The translations under genes were made by a program, and so were the position numbers. Positions 33,859-43,249 of a stretch of 64,000 nucleotides of DNA are shown here, piece by piece. The notes beneath the pieces are model-generated. The model was not told the origin of the DNA. It did no database searches and saw only the letters and a list, made by a program, of their open reading frames with translations. The stretch's first letter is position 1. Each line of letters begins with the position of its first letter. Source of the DNA: Azospirillum sp. TSH58 (lineage in GTDB: Bacteria > Pseudomonadota > Alphaproteobacteria > Azospirillales > Azospirillaceae). Location: the NCBI RefSeq assembly GCF_003119115.1, contig NZ_CP022364.1, forward strand, positions 2,308,001 to 2,372,000, written 5' to 3'.

Positions 33859-33890
33859 AAAGGGCCGATGCGTCGCCGCATCGGCCCTTT
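33859..33890 (-). terminator. Terminator of tRNA-Pro copy 2
   Basis: Identical 14-bp stem and GCGA loop to the copy at 33565-33596. A partial duplicate AGCGAAAGGGCCAAA follows it. Confidence 0.9.
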
Positions 33891-33895
33891 CAATT

Positions 33896-33972
33896 TGGTC
33901 GGAGAGAGAGGATTCGAACCTCCGGCCCCTGCCTCCCGAAAGCAGTGCTCTACCAGGCTGAGCTACTCTCCG
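33896..33972 (-). tRNA. tRNA-Pro (CGG), copy 2
   Basis: It has the same 77-nt sequence, CGG anticodon and encoded CCA as copy 1, exactly 294 bases away. It carries its own TTGCAG-N17-TATATA promoter (34042-34014) and terminator, so the whole transcription unit is duplicated rather than the tRNA alone. Confidence 0.96.
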
Positions 33973-34013
33973 GTCCGTCGGTGGCGCCGTGGCCGGCGTC
34001 ACCGTGGGCCGCG

Positions 34014-34042
34014 TATATAGCCGCTCGATCCAGGGGCTGCAA
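34014..34042 (-). promoter_or_regulatory. Promoter of tRNA-Pro copy 2
   Basis: TTGCAG (34042-34037), 17 bases, TATATA (34019-34014) on the minus strand, at the same distance from the tRNA as in copy 1. Confidence 0.75.
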
Positions 34043-34081
34043 CGTGAAAATCATCCCCCGCGGCGAAAAAGTTCCCAAAGC

Positions 34082-35110
34082 TCAGAAATCGCGCTCGATC
34101 ACGAAATCCAGCACCTCCAGCAGGGCGGTCTTCACCGGGGTATCCGGGAACAGGCCCAGCGCGTCGCGCGCGATGGAGCCGTAGTGGCGCGCGCGCTCCA
34201 CGGTGTCCTTCAGCGCGTTGTGCTTGGCCATCAACTCCTGGGCGCGCTCCAGATCGCCCTCCTGCTGGTCCAGCTCCTCCATGGTGCGGCGCCAGAAGGC
34301 CCGCTCCTCGTCGTTGCCGCGGCGGAAGGCCAGCACGACCGGCAGGGTGATCTTGCCCTCGCGGAAGTCGTCGCCGACCGTCTTGCCCAGCTTCGCCTGG
34401 AAGGCCGAATAATCCAGCACGTCGTCGACGAGCTGGAAGGCGATGCCCAGATTCATGCCGTAGTCGTAGAGCGCCAGTTCCTCGGCCTGCGGGCGGGCGG
34501 CCACCACGGCGCCGACGCGGCAGGCGGCGGCGAACAGCTCCGCGGTCTTGGCCTTGATGACCTCCAGATAGGCCTGCTCGCTGGTCTCGGTGTCGTTGGT
34601 GGTGCGCAGCTGCAGCACCTCGCCCTCGGCGATCACCGCGGACGCCTTGGACAGGATGCGCAGCACGTCGAGCGACCCGACCTCCACCATCAGCTCGAAG
34701 CTGCGGGAGAACAGGAAGTCGCCGACCAGCACGCTGGCCTTGTTGCCGAACACCGCGTTGGCCGAGGCGAGGCCGCGGCGCAGGTCGCTCTCGTCCACGA
34801 CGTCGTCGTGCAGCAGGGTGGCGGTGTGGATGAACTCCACCACCGCGGCCAGCATCTTGTGATCCTCGCCCTTGTAGCCGCACAGCTCGGCGGCGGCGAG
34901 GGTGAGGACGGGACGCAGGCGCTTGCCGCCGGCGGCGATGAGATAGCCGGCAAGTTGCGGGATCATATCGACGGACGAATGCATCCGCTGGACGATGATC
35001 TCGTTCACCGCGCTCAGGTCATCGGCCACCAGGGCGGTCAGATCGTCGAGCGGGGTGGACTTCCGCCGTTTCGGCTCGAGGTTGGTCACGACCGCCAAGG
35101 TCGACTCCAA
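34082..35110 (-). CDS. All-trans polyprenyl diphosphate synthase
   Basis: This long-chain prenyl transferase of 342 aa condenses isopentenyl diphosphate to make the ubiquinone side chain. The substrate region GGKRLRPVLTLAAAELCGY is followed by the first Asp-rich motif in TATLLHDDVVDESDLRRG, and the second in FQLVDDVLDYSAFQAKLGKT. Octaprenyl or decaprenyl product length cannot be told by eye; Azospirillum relatives make Q-10. The frame opens at a TTG (35110); an internal TTG at 35098 after GGAG, or GTG 35089, are alternative starts. It is divergent from the DUF2007 gene. Confidence 0.92.
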   Translation of the reverse strand: MESTLAVVTNLEPKRRKSTPLDDLTALVADDLSAVNEIIVQRMHSSVDMIPQLAGYLIAAGGKRLRPVLTLAAAELCGYKGEDHKMLAAVVEFIHTATLLHDDVVDESDLRRGLASANAVFGNKASVLVGDFLFSRSFELMVEVGSLDVLRILSKASAVIAEGEVLQLRTTNDTETSEQAYLEVIKAKTAELFAAACRVGAVVAARPQAEELALYDYGMNLGIAFQLVDDVLDYSAFQAKLGKTVGDDFREGKITLPVVLAFRRGNDEERAFWRRTMEELDQQEGDLERAQELMAKHNALKDTVERARHYGSIARDALGLFPDTPVKTALLEVLDFVIERDF

Positions 35111-35208
35111 TGATGATTGACGTGACGAATTCCGGCAGGGAGCATAACGGCATAGCCTCTTCGGTCAAGTCCGCAAGGCGAATAAGGGCACAGAACAGCC
35201 GGGATTTC

Positions 35209-35424
35209 ATGAAGGAACTGCTGCGCACCACCGATCCGGTCCGTCTGAGCTGGCTTCTCGCCCTGCTGACCGACGCGGGAATCGAGGGGATCGTGCTGGA
35301 CACCCACACCAGCATCCTGGAGGGCTCCATCGGCGCCATCCCCCGCCGCCTGATGGTGGCCGAGGAGGATCATGCCGCCGCCTGCCGCCTGCTGCGCGAC
35401 GCCGGGGAGGAGCTGGGGGCGTGA
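35209..35424 (+). CDS. DUF2007 family small protein
   Basis: The protein has 71 aa starting MKELLRTTDPVRLSWLLALL. The pattern of a short helix, then TDAGIEGIVLDTHTSILEGS and RRLMVAEEDHAAACRLL is that of DUF2007 (putative signal-transducing protein, PII-like fold). Its function is unknown. Its stop overlaps the next gene start as TGATG. The same pairing with a methyltransferase next to a polyprenyl synthase is common in alphaproteobacteria as I recall it. Confidence 0.8.
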   Translation: MKELLRTTDPVRLSWLLALLTDAGIEGIVLDTHTSILEGSIGAIPRRLMVAEEDHAAACRLLRDAGEELGA

Positions 35425-36185
35425 TGGCGGAGAGCGACGGGGCGTTCGACACGCTTCTGAACGGGCGCGTCCGCCTGCACCAGCCGCAGGCCGGTTACCG
35501 CGCCGCCGTCGACCCGGTGCTGCTCGCCGCCTTCACCGCCGCCGGGCCGGGGGAGCGGGTGCTGGACGTCGGCACCGGCACCGGGGCGGCGGCGCTGTGC
35601 CTCGCCGCCCGTGTGCCGGGCGTCGCTGTCGTCGGGCTGGAGAAGCGGGCGGAGGCGGCGGAGTTCGCCCGGCGCAACGTTGCCCTCAACGGGACGGCCC
35701 TCAACGGGATGGGCGACCGGGTGAGCGTCCTTGACGGCGATCTGCTGGCCCCGCCGCCGGAGCTGCTTCCCGGAACGTTCGACCGGGTGATGATGAACCC
35801 GCCCTACCTGCGCGCCGGGGCGGCCAGCGTCCCGCCCGATCCCTGGAAGGCCGCCGCGAACGTGGAGGGGGAGGCGGGCCTGGCCGACTGGGTGCGCTTC
35901 GCCAGGGCCATGCTGAAGCCACGCGGCACGCTGACCATGGTCCACCGGGCCGACCGGGTGGACGAGATCCTGGCCGCGCTCCACGGCGCCCGATTCGGCT
36001 CCCTGACGCTCGTCCCGCTCTGGCCCAGGCCGGCGGAGGAGGCGCGGCGCATCCTGCTGGCGGCGCAAAAGGGGGGGCGCTCGCCGGCGCGATTCACCGC
36101 CGGGCTGGTGCTGCACGGCCCCGATGGCGCCTACAGCGCGCAGGCGCAGAGGATTCTGCGCGACATGGAGCCGCTGATCGCTTAA
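35424..36185 (+). CDS. SAM-dependent methyltransferase, TrmN6-like
   Basis: The 253-aa class I methyltransferase carries motif I VLDVGTGTGAAALCLAAR near residues 46-63 and the catalytic NPPY in FDRVMMNPPYLRAG, which marks N6-adenine or related amino-methylation. The N-terminal RVRLHQPQAGYRAAVDPVLL is typical of the tRNA1(Val) adenine-37 N6-methyltransferase family. The target is inferred, not shown. It is coupled to the DUF2007 gene. A GTG three bases upstream is an alternative start. Confidence 0.85.
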   Translation: MAESDGAFDTLLNGRVRLHQPQAGYRAAVDPVLLAAFTAAGPGERVLDVGTGTGAAALCLAARVPGVAVVGLEKRAEAAEFARRNVALNGTALNGMGDRVSVLDGDLLAPPPELLPGTFDRVMMNPPYLRAGAASVPPDPWKAAANVEGEAGLADWVRFARAMLKPRGTLTMVHRADRVDEILAALHGARFGSLTLVPLWPRPAEEARRILLAAQKGGRSPARFTAGLVLHGPDGAYSAQAQRILRDMEPLIA

Positions 36186-36230
36186 GCCGGTTCTTTCAAT
36201 CCGGCGTCAGCGCCACCATTTCAACCGGCG

Positions 36231-37109
36231 ATGAACATGACGAAGCTGCTCGCCAAACTCCCGTTCGGCCCCTGGCGCGACGCCGGGCCGATCGTGTCCG
36301 TCCTCCGCCTGTCCGGTGTCATCGGTCAGGCCGGAGCCTTCCGCCAGGGCCTGACCATGTCCAACATGGCCGGGCTGATCGAGCGCGCCTTCGCGCCGAA
36401 GGGTCAGGCGGCGGTGGCGCTGGTCGTCAATTCGCCCGGCGGATCGCCCGTGCAGTCGGCGCTGATCGCCAAGCGCATCCGCGACCTCGCCACCGAGAAG
36501 AAGGTGCCGGTCTTCGCCTTCTGCGAGGACGCGGCGGCGTCCGGCGGCTATTGGCTGGCCTGCGCGGCGGACGAGATCTGGGCCGACGAGAGCAGCATCC
36601 TGGGCTCCATCGGCGTGGTGTCCGCCGGCTTCGGCGCGCACGCGTTCATCGAGCGCTACGGCATCGAACGGCGGCTCTACACCGCGGGCGACAAGAAGGT
36701 GATCCTCGACCCCTTCTCGCCGGAGCGGGAGGACGGGGTGGCCCATCTGAAGGCGATCCAGGCGGAGATCCACGACGCCTTCAAGGCCATGGTGCGCGAC
36801 CGCCGCGGCGCCCGCCTGTCCGGGTCGGAGGAGGAGCTGTTCTCCGGTGCCTTCTGGGCGGGGCGGCGCGCCCTGGAACTCGGGCTGATCGACGGCATCG
36901 GCGACCTGCGCACCGTGCTGCGGGGCCGTTTCGGCGAGAAGGTCCGCCTGCGGGTGGTGCAGGAGGACCGGCGCTGGTTCCGCCGCATGGGCTTCCGCGT
37001 GGCGGCTCCGGTGGGCGTGAGCGCTCTGGACAGCCTCGCGGCGGACCTCCCCGCGGCGGCGCTGTCCGCCGTCGAGGAGCGGGCGCTCTGGTCGCGCTAC
37101 GGTCTTTGA
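36231..37109 (+). CDS. S49 family serine peptidase (SppA/SohB-like)
   Basis: This 292-aa ClpP-fold protease probably degrades signal-peptide remnants or membrane proteins. Motifs are ALVVNSPGGSPVQSALIAKR, the nucleophile Ser in DAAASGGYWLACAADEIWAD, and SSILGSIGVV. The candidate catalytic Lys lies in LYTAGDKKVILDPFSPERED. No membrane helix or signal peptide is visible, unlike E. coli SppA; the short N-terminus may be cytosolic. Ribosome site is weak, and a second ATG lies at 36237. Confidence 0.9.
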   Translation: MNMTKLLAKLPFGPWRDAGPIVSVLRLSGVIGQAGAFRQGLTMSNMAGLIERAFAPKGQAAVALVVNSPGGSPVQSALIAKRIRDLATEKKVPVFAFCEDAAASGGYWLACAADEIWADESSILGSIGVVSAGFGAHAFIERYGIERRLYTAGDKKVILDPFSPEREDGVAHLKAIQAEIHDAFKAMVRDRRGARLSGSEEELFSGAFWAGRRALELGLIDGIGDLRTVLRGRFGEKVRLRVVQEDRRWFRRMGFRVAAPVGVSALDSLAADLPAAALSAVEERALWSRYGL

Positions 37110-37130
37110 GTTTTTCTGCTTGTGGTCGCC

Positions 37131-37239
37131 TTGGTGCCCCCACCCTGACCCTCCCCCGCTATCGCAGGGGAGGGGATTGAGGGTCGTGCAGCGGAGTTCC
37201 CTCCCCTGCGCAGCGGGGGAGGGCTAGGGTGGGGGCCAA
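37131..37239. repeat. Palindromic intergenic repeat, family B, copy 2
   Basis: The left end TTGGTGCCCCCACCCTGACC and right end GGGCTAGGGTGGGGGCCAA are inverted. The inner arms are CCCTCCCCCGCTATCGCAGG and CCCTCCCCTGCGCAGCGGGG. It lies between the S49 peptidase stop and the HicB-like stop. Confidence 0.8.
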
Positions 37240-37277
37240 GTGCGAGGGCTTATGCCCCGTTACTGGGCTCCACGATC

Positions 37278-37505
37278 TTACTGGGTGACTTCGCGCAGGC
37301 GTTCGGACGGCGGCGGGACCGGCTCCCCGGCGCGGCGGGCGTTCTCGATCCAGGCGGCGATGGCGTCGAGCGCCGCCGTGCTGGCGTCGGCAGGAGTGGC
37401 GCCGCCCGCGGTGCAGCCCGGCAGGTCGGGCACCTCGGCCACATAGCCGACGCCCTGTTCCGGAGGCAGGGGGCGGACGATGACCGGATAGGCGCTGGCG
37501 TTCAT
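37278..37505 (-). CDS. HicB-like antitoxin-family protein, no HicA partner
   Basis: This 75-aa protein has the HicB N-terminal fold: YPVIVRPLPPEQGVGYVAEV, then PDLPGCTAGGATPADASTAA and a helix DAIAAWIENARRAGEPVPPP. HicB proteins neutralise the small RNase toxin HicA, normally encoded just upstream. Here neither strand within 200 bases upstream holds a HicA-like frame, and no DNA-binding C-terminal domain is present. It may be an orphan with another role. Start at ATG 37505. Confidence 0.8.
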   Translation of the reverse strand: MNASAYPVIVRPLPPEQGVGYVAEVPDLPGCTAGGATPADASTAALDAIAAWIENARRAGEPVPPPSERLREVTQ

Positions 37506-37688
37506 GACGTTGCGTCTCCTCTGCGCACGGTTTTCACCCATTAGGTGCCGCTTCCGCTGCGGACGACAAGGATTCTTTGCGCTGGACGGGGCGCTTCTTT
37601 CGAAGTTCGATCCATTTTCGAGAGGTCAGCCGTTCGGGGTGAAGGCCACTCTTGACCGGGCGGCCCCGCACCCCCTAATCCTGCTTCC

Positions 37689-37958
37689 ATGTTCAGCTTG
37701 TCCAAGATCCTCTTCCTGATCCTGGTGATCGGCGCCGTGTGGTTCGGTTGGCGCTGGTACAACCGCGTCGGCGCGGTCGGCCGGGAGCGCCTGCGCGAGC
37801 GGGAGCGTCGCGGCTCCGGAAAGCCCACCGCCACCAGCGGCGGCGGGCCGGCCCAGGTGGCTGCCGAGGACATGGAGAAGTGCCCGGAATGCGGCGCCTA
37901 CGTCGCCCCGCGCTCCGCCGTGGCCTGCGGCCGGCCGGTCTGCCCTTACGGGCGCTGA
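37689..37958 (+). CDS. Small membrane protein with C-terminal zinc-ribbon-like motif (PP0621-like)
   Basis: The 89-aa protein has an N-terminal membrane helix (ILFLILVIGAVWFGWRWY), a basic linker (GRERLRERERRGSGKPT), and four cysteines in KCPECGAYVAP and AVACGRPVCPYGR. The design matches the small PP0621-type family, of unknown function. It lies 88 bases upstream of glyQ and could share its promoter region. Confidence 0.75.
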   Translation: MFSLSKILFLILVIGAVWFGWRWYNRVGAVGRERLRERERRGSGKPTATSGGGPAQVAAEDMEKCPECGAYVAPRSAVACGRPVCPYGR

Positions 37959-38046
37959 ACCTTAAACCCAGGCGGGCGCTTGATTCCGGGAATACCGCCG
38001 CGTATCGTGCGGCGCGTTTTTCCACACCAATCATAAGTGACCGCCG

Positions 38047-38934
38047 ATGGCCTCCCCGAGCGGGTCTTCCCAAGACAGCCGCGGCCTGTCCTTTCAGGCC
38101 CTGATCCTCAAGCTCCACCAGTTCTGGTCGGAGCAGGGCTGCGTGATCCTCCAGCCCTACGACATGGAGGTGGGTGCGGGCACCTTCCACCCGGCGACGA
38201 CGCTGCGCGCCCTCGGCCCGCAACCGTGGAAGGCGGCCTATGTGCAGCCCTCGCGCCGCCCGAAGGATGGCCGCTACGGCGAGAACCCGAACCGGCTCCA
38301 GCACTACTACCAGTATCAGGTGATCCTGAAGCCCTCGCCGGCCAACCCGCAGGAGCTGTATCTGGAAAGCCTGAAGGTGCTGGGCATCGACCCGTCGCTG
38401 CACGACATCCGATTCGTCGAGGACGACTGGGAAAGCCCGACGCTGGGCGCCTGGGGCCTCGGCTGGGAGGTCTGGTGCGACGGCATGGAGGTTACCCAGT
38501 ACACCTACTTCCAGCAGGTCGGCGGCATCGAGTGCGACCCGGTCGCGGTCGAACTGACCTACGGGCTGGAGCGTTTGGCGATGTATGTGCAGGGCGTGGA
38601 GAACGTCTACGACCTGGACTTCAACGGGCAGGGCGTCAAATACGGCGACGTGTTCAAGCGCGCCGAGGTCGAGTATTCGGCCCACAACTTCGAGCACGCC
38701 AACACCGACATGCTGCTCCAGCATTTCAAGGACGCCGAGGCGGAGTGCCAGTCGCTGATCGCCAAGGGCGTCGCGCTGCCGGCCTACGACCAGTGCATCA
38801 AGGCGTCTCACCTCTTCAACCTGCTGGACGCGCGCGGCGTCATCAGCGTCGTGGAGCGCGCCGCCTACATCGGCCGCGTGCGCGCGCTGGCGAAAGCCTG
38901 CTGCGAGGCGTGGACCGCCGGGGGGCCCAAGTAA
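38047..38934 (+). CDS. glyQ: Glycine--tRNA ligase alpha subunit
   Basis: GlyQ is the catalytic half of the tetrameric (alpha2beta2) glycyl-tRNA synthetase and carries the class II core. Signature stretches are [37 protein letters not shown], and [20 protein letters not shown] followed by [14 protein letters not shown]. At 295 aa it has normal length. The glyS start is one base after the stop. Confidence 0.98.
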   Translation: MASPSGSSQDSRGLSFQALILKLHQFWSEQGCVILQPYDMEVGAGTFHPATTLRALGPQPWKAAYVQPSRRPKDGRYGENPNRLQHYYQYQVILKPSPANPQELYLESLKVLGIDPSLHDIRFVEDDWESPTLGAWGLGWEVWCDGMEVTQYTYFQQVGGIECDPVAVELTYGLERLAMYVQGVENVYDLDFNGQGVKYGDVFKRAEVEYSAHNFEHANTDMLLQHFKDAEAECQSLIAKGVALPAYDQCIKASHLFNLLDARGVISVVERAAYIGRVRALAKACCEAWTAGGPK

Positions 38935-38935
38935 C

Positions 38936-41023
38936 ATGCCCGAACTTCTGATCGAATTCTTCTCCGAGGAAATCCCGGCCCGCATGCAGGCGCGCGCGGC
39001 GGACGACCTCAAGCGCCTCGTCACCGAGAAGCTGGCCGCCAACGGCCTGTCCTTCGGCACGGCCGAGGCCCATTCCACCCCCCGCCGCCTCGCGCTGGTG
39101 ATCGACGGCCTGGCCGAGCGCACCGCCGACGTCCGCGAGGAGAAGAAGGGGCCGCGCGTCGGCTCGCCCGAGCAGGCGGTCGCCGGCTTCCTGAAGTCCG
39201 CCGGCCTGACCAGCCTCGACCAGTGCGAGCAGCGCGACACCGGCAAGGGCGTCTTCTACTTCGCCGTGGCGGAGAGGAAGGGCCGCGCCACCGCGGAGGT
39301 TCTGGCCGAGATCATCCCGGCGGTCATGGGCGACTTCCCCTGGCCGAAGTCGATGCGCTGGGGCACCGGCACGGTGCGCTGGGTGCGCCCGCTGCACTCG
39401 ATCATCGCCCTGTTCGGCGGCGCCGTGCTGGAGGGCTCGTTCGACCTGGGCGGCGCGCAGGGCAAGCTGGTGTTCGGCAACAGCACCCGCGGCCACCGCT
39501 TCCTGTCGCCGGACGCCTTCACGGTCACCGACTTCGCCGACTACAAGGCCAAGCTGCGCGCCGCCCATGTCGTGCTCGACCGCGCCGAGCGCAAGGCCAA
39601 GATCAAGGCCGACGCCGAGGCGCTGGCGGCGACGGAGGGGCTGACCCTCTCCCCCGACGACGGGCTGCTGGAGGAGGTCGCCGGCCTCGTCGAATGGCCG
39701 GTCGCCCTGGTCGGCACCATCGACGAGAAGTTCATGGACGTGCCGTCGGAGGTCCTCATCACCTCCATGCGCACGCATCAGAAGTATTTCGCGCTGCTGG
39801 ACAAGGCCGGAAAGATGGCCCCGCGCTTCGTCGTGGTCGCCAACACGGTGACGGCGGACGGCGGCAAGGCCATCGTCGCCGGCAACGAGCGCGTGCTGCG
39901 CGCCCGCCTGTCCGACGCCAAGTTCTTCTGGGACCAGGACCGCAAGACGAAGCTGGAAGACCGCGTGTCCAAGCTGGGCGCCATCACCTTCCACGCCAAG
40001 CTCGGCACGGTGGCGGAGAAGGTCACGCGCGTCCAGGTGCTGGCCGCCGAGATCGCCCGCGCCATCGGCGCCGACGCGGACGCCGCGACCCGCGCCGCCC
40101 TGCTGTCCAAGGCGGACCTCGTGACCGAGGTGGTCGGCGAGTTCCCCGAGGTCCAGGGTATCATGGGCCGCTACTACGCGCTGGGCGAGGGCGAGAACCC
40201 CGCAGTCGCGGAGGCCATCGCCGAGCATTACAAGCCGCTCGGGCCCTCCGACAGCTGCCCGACCGCTCCGGTGTCGGTCGCCGTGGCGCTGGCCGACAAG
40301 CTCGACACGCTGGTCGGCTTCTTCGCCATCGACGAGAAGCCCACGGGCTCGAAGGACCCGTATGCCCTGCGCCGCGCCGCGCTGGGCATCATCCGGCTGA
40401 TCCTGGAGAACGGGCTGCGGCTGAACCTGACGCAGCTGTTCAAGGCCGCGCACGGCGCCTACACGGTCGGCGGTTTCGCCGCCGCCGATGGCGTCGCCAC
40501 CGACCTGATGGCCTTCTTCGCCGACCGCCTGAAGGTCACGCTGCGCGACCAGGGCGTGCGGCACGACCTCGTGGACGCGGTGTTCGCTCTGGGCGGCGAG
40601 GACGACCTCGTCCGTCTGCTGGCCCGCGTGAAGGCGCTCCAGACCTTCGTCGGGTCGGAGGAGGGAGCGAACCTGCTCGCCGCCTACAAGCGCGCCAGCA
40701 ACATCGTCCGCATCGAGGAGAAGAAGGACGGCAAGGCCTACGACCAGCCGGTCGATCCGGCCCTGCTGACGCTCGCGGAGGAAAAGGACCTCTACGGCGC
40801 CCTGTCCGGCGCCGGCGAGACGGCCCGGCCGCTGCTGGCGCAGGAGGACTTCACCGGCACCATGGCGGCGCTGGCCCGCCTGCGCGGCCCGGTGGACGCC
40901 TTCTTCGACAAGGTGACGGTGAACGCCGAGCAGGCCGACCTGCGCGCCAACCGCCTGCGGCTGCTCAGCCAGATCCGGGCGACGCTGAACGCGGTCGCGG
41001 ATTTCTCGCGCATCGAGGGGTGA
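38936..41023 (+). CDS. glyS: Glycine--tRNA ligase beta subunit
   Basis: The 695-aa beta subunit binds tRNA-Gly. It starts [20 protein letters not shown] and shows [55 protein letters not shown], an HD-like region ([20 protein letters not shown]), and a C-terminal anticodon-binding DALR-like domain ([20 protein letters not shown]). It completes an operon with glyQ. A family B repeat follows. Confidence 0.98.
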   Translation: MPELLIEFFSEEIPARMQARAADDLKRLVTEKLAANGLSFGTAEAHSTPRRLALVIDGLAERTADVREEKKGPRVGSPEQAVAGFLKSAGLTSLDQCEQRDTGKGVFYFAVAERKGRATAEVLAEIIPAVMGDFPWPKSMRWGTGTVRWVRPLHSIIALFGGAVLEGSFDLGGAQGKLVFGNSTRGHRFLSPDAFTVTDFADYKAKLRAAHVVLDRAERKAKIKADAEALAATEGLTLSPDDGLLEEVAGLVEWPVALVGTIDEKFMDVPSEVLITSMRTHQKYFALLDKAGKMAPRFVVVANTVTADGGKAIVAGNERVLRARLSDAKFFWDQDRKTKLEDRVSKLGAITFHAKLGTVAEKVTRVQVLAAEIARAIGADADAATRAALLSKADLVTEVVGEFPEVQGIMGRYYALGEGENPAVAEAIAEHYKPLGPSDSCPTAPVSVAVALADKLDTLVGFFAIDEKPTGSKDPYALRRAALGIIRLILENGLRLNLTQLFKAAHGAYTVGGFAAADGVATDLMAFFADRLKVTLRDQGVRHDLVDAVFALGGEDDLVRLLARVKALQTFVGSEEGANLLAAYKRASNIVRIEEKKDGKAYDQPVDPALLTLAEEKDLYGALSGAGETARPLLAQEDFTGTMAALARLRGPVDAFFDKVTVNAEQADLRANRLRLLSQIRATLNAVADFSRIEG

Positions 41024-41043
41024 TGGGGCAGGGGGTGCCGCAC

Positions 41044-41153
41044 GGTGCCCCCACCCTCCCACGCTTGCGCGTGGGTCCCTCCCTCCCCCGCTGCGCAGGG
41101 GAGGGCCAAGTTTCCCTCCCCTGCGCAGCGGGGGAGGGTCAGGGTGGGGGCCC
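41044..41153. repeat. Palindromic intergenic repeat, family B, copy 3
   Basis: GGTGCCCCCACCCT at the left and AGGGTGGGGGCCC at the right are inverted ends. Inside are CACGC-TTGC-GCGTG, CCCTCCCCCGCTGCGCAGGG and CCCTCCCCTGCGCAGCGGGG. It lies between glyS and the leuA terminator. Confidence 0.8.
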
Positions 41154-41183
41154 GTTTCGGACACTCCCTACCATCCCAACAAA

Positions 41184-41211
41184 AAAGGGGCGCCCCACCG
41201 GGCGCCCCTTT
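41184..41211. terminator. Terminator between convergent glyS and leuA
   Basis: AAAGGGGCGCCC-CACC-GGGCGCCCCTTT forms a perfect 12-bp stem. On the minus strand it is followed by six T residues, so it is a strong leuA terminator; on the plus strand only TTTCTC follows. Confidence 0.9.
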
Positions 41212-41229
41212 CTCATGTCCCTGAACCCC

Positions 41230-42927
41230 TTACCGGACGGCGCGGTTCGCGGCGCTGACCAGGGCGCGCAGCGAGGCGGTCACGATGTCCGCGTCCATGC
41301 CGACGCCGAACAGGGTGCGCTCGTCCTTGGTCTTCACCTCGACATAGGCGCAGGCCTGGGCGTCCTCACCCTCGCCGACGGCGTGCTCGCGGTAGTCCAC
41401 CACATGCAGGTCGATGCCGGCACCCTGGCGCAGCGCGTCCAGGAAGGCGTCGATCGGACCTTTGCCCGAGCCCTTCAGCGTGCTGACCACGCCGTCGCGC
41501 GACACCACCACGTTCAGCACGCGGGCGCCGGAGTTCGGGCCGCGCGGCTCGGTCGAATGCTCGATCAGGGCCAGCGGGGCGTCGATGTCCAGATACTCCG
41601 CCTTGAAGGCGTTGTGGATGTCGGCGGGGGCCAGCTCCTTGCCGGTCTCGTCGGCGATGCGCTGCACCGTCTTGGAGAACTCGATCTGCAGGCGGCGCGG
41701 GATCTGGATGCCGTAGTCCTTCTCCAGCACATAGGCGATGCCGCCCTTGCCCGACTGGCTGTTGATGCGGATCACCGCCTCGTAGCTGCGGCCCAGGTCC
41801 TGCGGGTCGATGGGCAGGTACGGAACCTCCCACGTGCCGTGGTTGGACTTGGCCAGCGCCTTCAGGCCCTTGTTGATGGCGTCCTGGTGCGAGCCGGAGA
41901 AGGCCGTGAAGACCAGCTCGCCCGCGTAGGGGTGGCGCGGATGGACGGGCAGCTGCGTGCAGTATTCGGCGACGCGGACGATCTCGTTGATGTCGTCGAT
42001 GCGCAGCTCCGGATCGACGCCCTGGGTCAGCAGGTTCAGCGCCAGCGTGATCACGTCGACGTTGCCGGTGCGCTCGCCGTTGCCGAACAGGGTGCCTTCC
42101 ACGCGGTCGGCGCCGGCCAGCATGCCCAGCTCCGCCGCCGCGACGCCGGTGCCGCGGTCGTTGTGCGGGTGCAGGGAGATGATCGCCGCGTCGCGGTTCT
42201 TCATGTTGCGGCAGAACCACTCGATCTGGTCGGCGTGGATGTTCGGGGTGGACATCTCCACCGTCGCCGGCAGGTTCAGGATGACCTTGTTCGCGGCGTC
42301 GGCGCCCCAGGTCTCCATCACCGCCTCGCAGATCTCCAGGGCGAACTCCAGTTCGGTCCCGGTGAAGCTCTCCGGCGAATATTGCAGGACGATCTCGGTC
42401 TCCGGATGCTCGGCGGCCAGTTGCTTGATCAGCTTGGTGCCGGCGACCGCGATGTCGACGATGCCCTGGCGGTCCAGCCCGAAGACGACGCGGCGCTGCA
42501 GCTCCGAGGTGGAGTTGTACAGGTGGACGATGGCGCGCTTGGCGCCCTTGATGCCCTCGAAGGTGCGGCGGATCAGCTCCTCACGCGCCTGGGTCAGCAC
42601 CTGGATGGTCACGCCGTCGGGGATCTTGCCGCCCTCGATGATCTCGCGGCAGAAGTCGAAATCGGTCTGCGAGGCGGCGGGGAAGCCGATCTCGATCTCC
42701 TTGAAGCCCATCTTCAGCAGCGCGTCGAACATCGCGCGCTTGCGATCCGGACCCATCGGCTCGATCAGCGCCTGGTTGCCGTCGCGCAGGTCCACCGAGC
42801 ACCAGACCGGGGCCTTCCCGATGGTCCGGTTCGGCCACTGGCGGTCGGTCAGCTTCACCGGGGCGAAGGGGACATACTTCTCGTGCTTGGCAGAAGTGGC
42901 GGCGGCGGGGGTGGCGATGTGGTTCAT
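41230..42927 (-). CDS. leuA: 2-isopropylmalate synthase
   Basis: LeuA makes the first committed step of leucine synthesis, condensing acetyl-CoA with 2-oxoisovalerate. This 565-aa protein is of the longer (type 2) LeuA class. The TIM-barrel start WCSVDLRDGNQALIEPMGPD carries the metal Asp. GFPAASQTDFDFCREII, SLHPHNDRGTGVAAAELGML and the subunit linker are present. The C-terminal regulatory domain with GSGKGPIDAFLDALRQGAGI binds leucine for feedback inhibition. A candidate leader peptide lies 258 bases upstream. Confidence 0.96.
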   Translation of the reverse strand: MNHIATPAAATSAKHEKYVPFAPVKLTDRQWPNRTIGKAPVWCSVDLRDGNQALIEPMGPDRKRAMFDALLKMGFKEIEIGFPAASQTDFDFCREIIEGGKIPDGVTIQVLTQAREELIRRTFEGIKGAKRAIVHLYNSTSELQRRVVFGLDRQGIVDIAVAGTKLIKQLAAEHPETEIVLQYSPESFTGTELEFALEICEAVMETWGADAANKVILNLPATVEMSTPNIHADQIEWFCRNMKNRDAAIISLHPHNDRGTGVAAAELGMLAGADRVEGTLFGNGERTGNVDVITLALNLLTQGVDPELRIDDINEIVRVAEYCTQLPVHPRHPYAGELVFTAFSGSHQDAINKGLKALAKSNHGTWEVPYLPIDPQDLGRSYEAVIRINSQSGKGGIAYVLEKDYGIQIPRRLQIEFSKTVQRIADETGKELAPADIHNAFKAEYLDIDAPLALIEHSTEPRGPNSGARVLNVVVSRDGVVSTLKGSGKGPIDAFLDALRQGAGIDLHVVDYREHAVGEGEDAQACAYVEVKTKDERTLFGVGMDADIVTASLRALVSAANRAVR

Positions 42928-43004
42928 GACGCTTCGTGATCCCTTGGGAGCCCCGGTTTTCGTTGCGGGGCGTTGTCTCGTGTCGTGTGGGGACCGGCGG
43001 GACT

Positions 43005-43039
43005 ACGGTCGCCGAGCTGCCGGGCGGCTCAGCGACCGT
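43005..43039 (-). promoter_or_regulatory. Strong hairpin in the leuA leader
   Basis: On the minus strand ACGGTCGCTGAGC pairs with GCTCGGCGACCGT across a 9-base loop, a 13-bp stem with one G-T pair. It lies between the leader peptide and leuA. It lacks a T-run, so it may be an antiterminator or pause structure rather than a terminator. Confidence 0.5.
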
Positions 43040-43185
43040 TCCTAAGTCGCAGCCCCGGCCCCAGCCGGGAGACACGCTTCGCCCCGCAAGGGCGCGTGCC
43101 GAAATGGCGCGTGCAATAGGTGCTCATGGGAAAACTGACACTTCGACCAGGGAACAGGGCAGACGAACGCGGACGACCCGGACGC

Positions 43186-43242
43186 TCAAAGCGCCGGGGT
43201 GATAAGTCGCAGAAGGGCGTTCGTGTGGTCGATGCGGATCAT
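43186..43242 (-). CDS. Candidate leuA leader peptide
   Basis: An 18-codon ORF reads MIRIDHTNALLRLITPAL and stops. Four of 18 residues are Leu and three are Ile, with the cluster CTT-CTG-CGA-CTT-ATC. It sits 258 bases before leuA in a spacer with a long stem-loop, as expected for ribosome-mediated attenuation. Its ATG lies right at the predicted transcription start, so it may be translated without a leader, as described for the trp leader peptide of Sinorhizobium. Confidence 0.65.
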   Translation of the reverse strand: MIRIDHTNALLRLITPAL

Positions 43243-43249
43243 GGGCCAC

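Noticed and set aside
33080..34081. Integrative element using the tRNA-Pro genes as an attachment site
   Set aside because: The two tRNA copies are full modules with promoters and terminators; no integrase or foreign gene lies between them.
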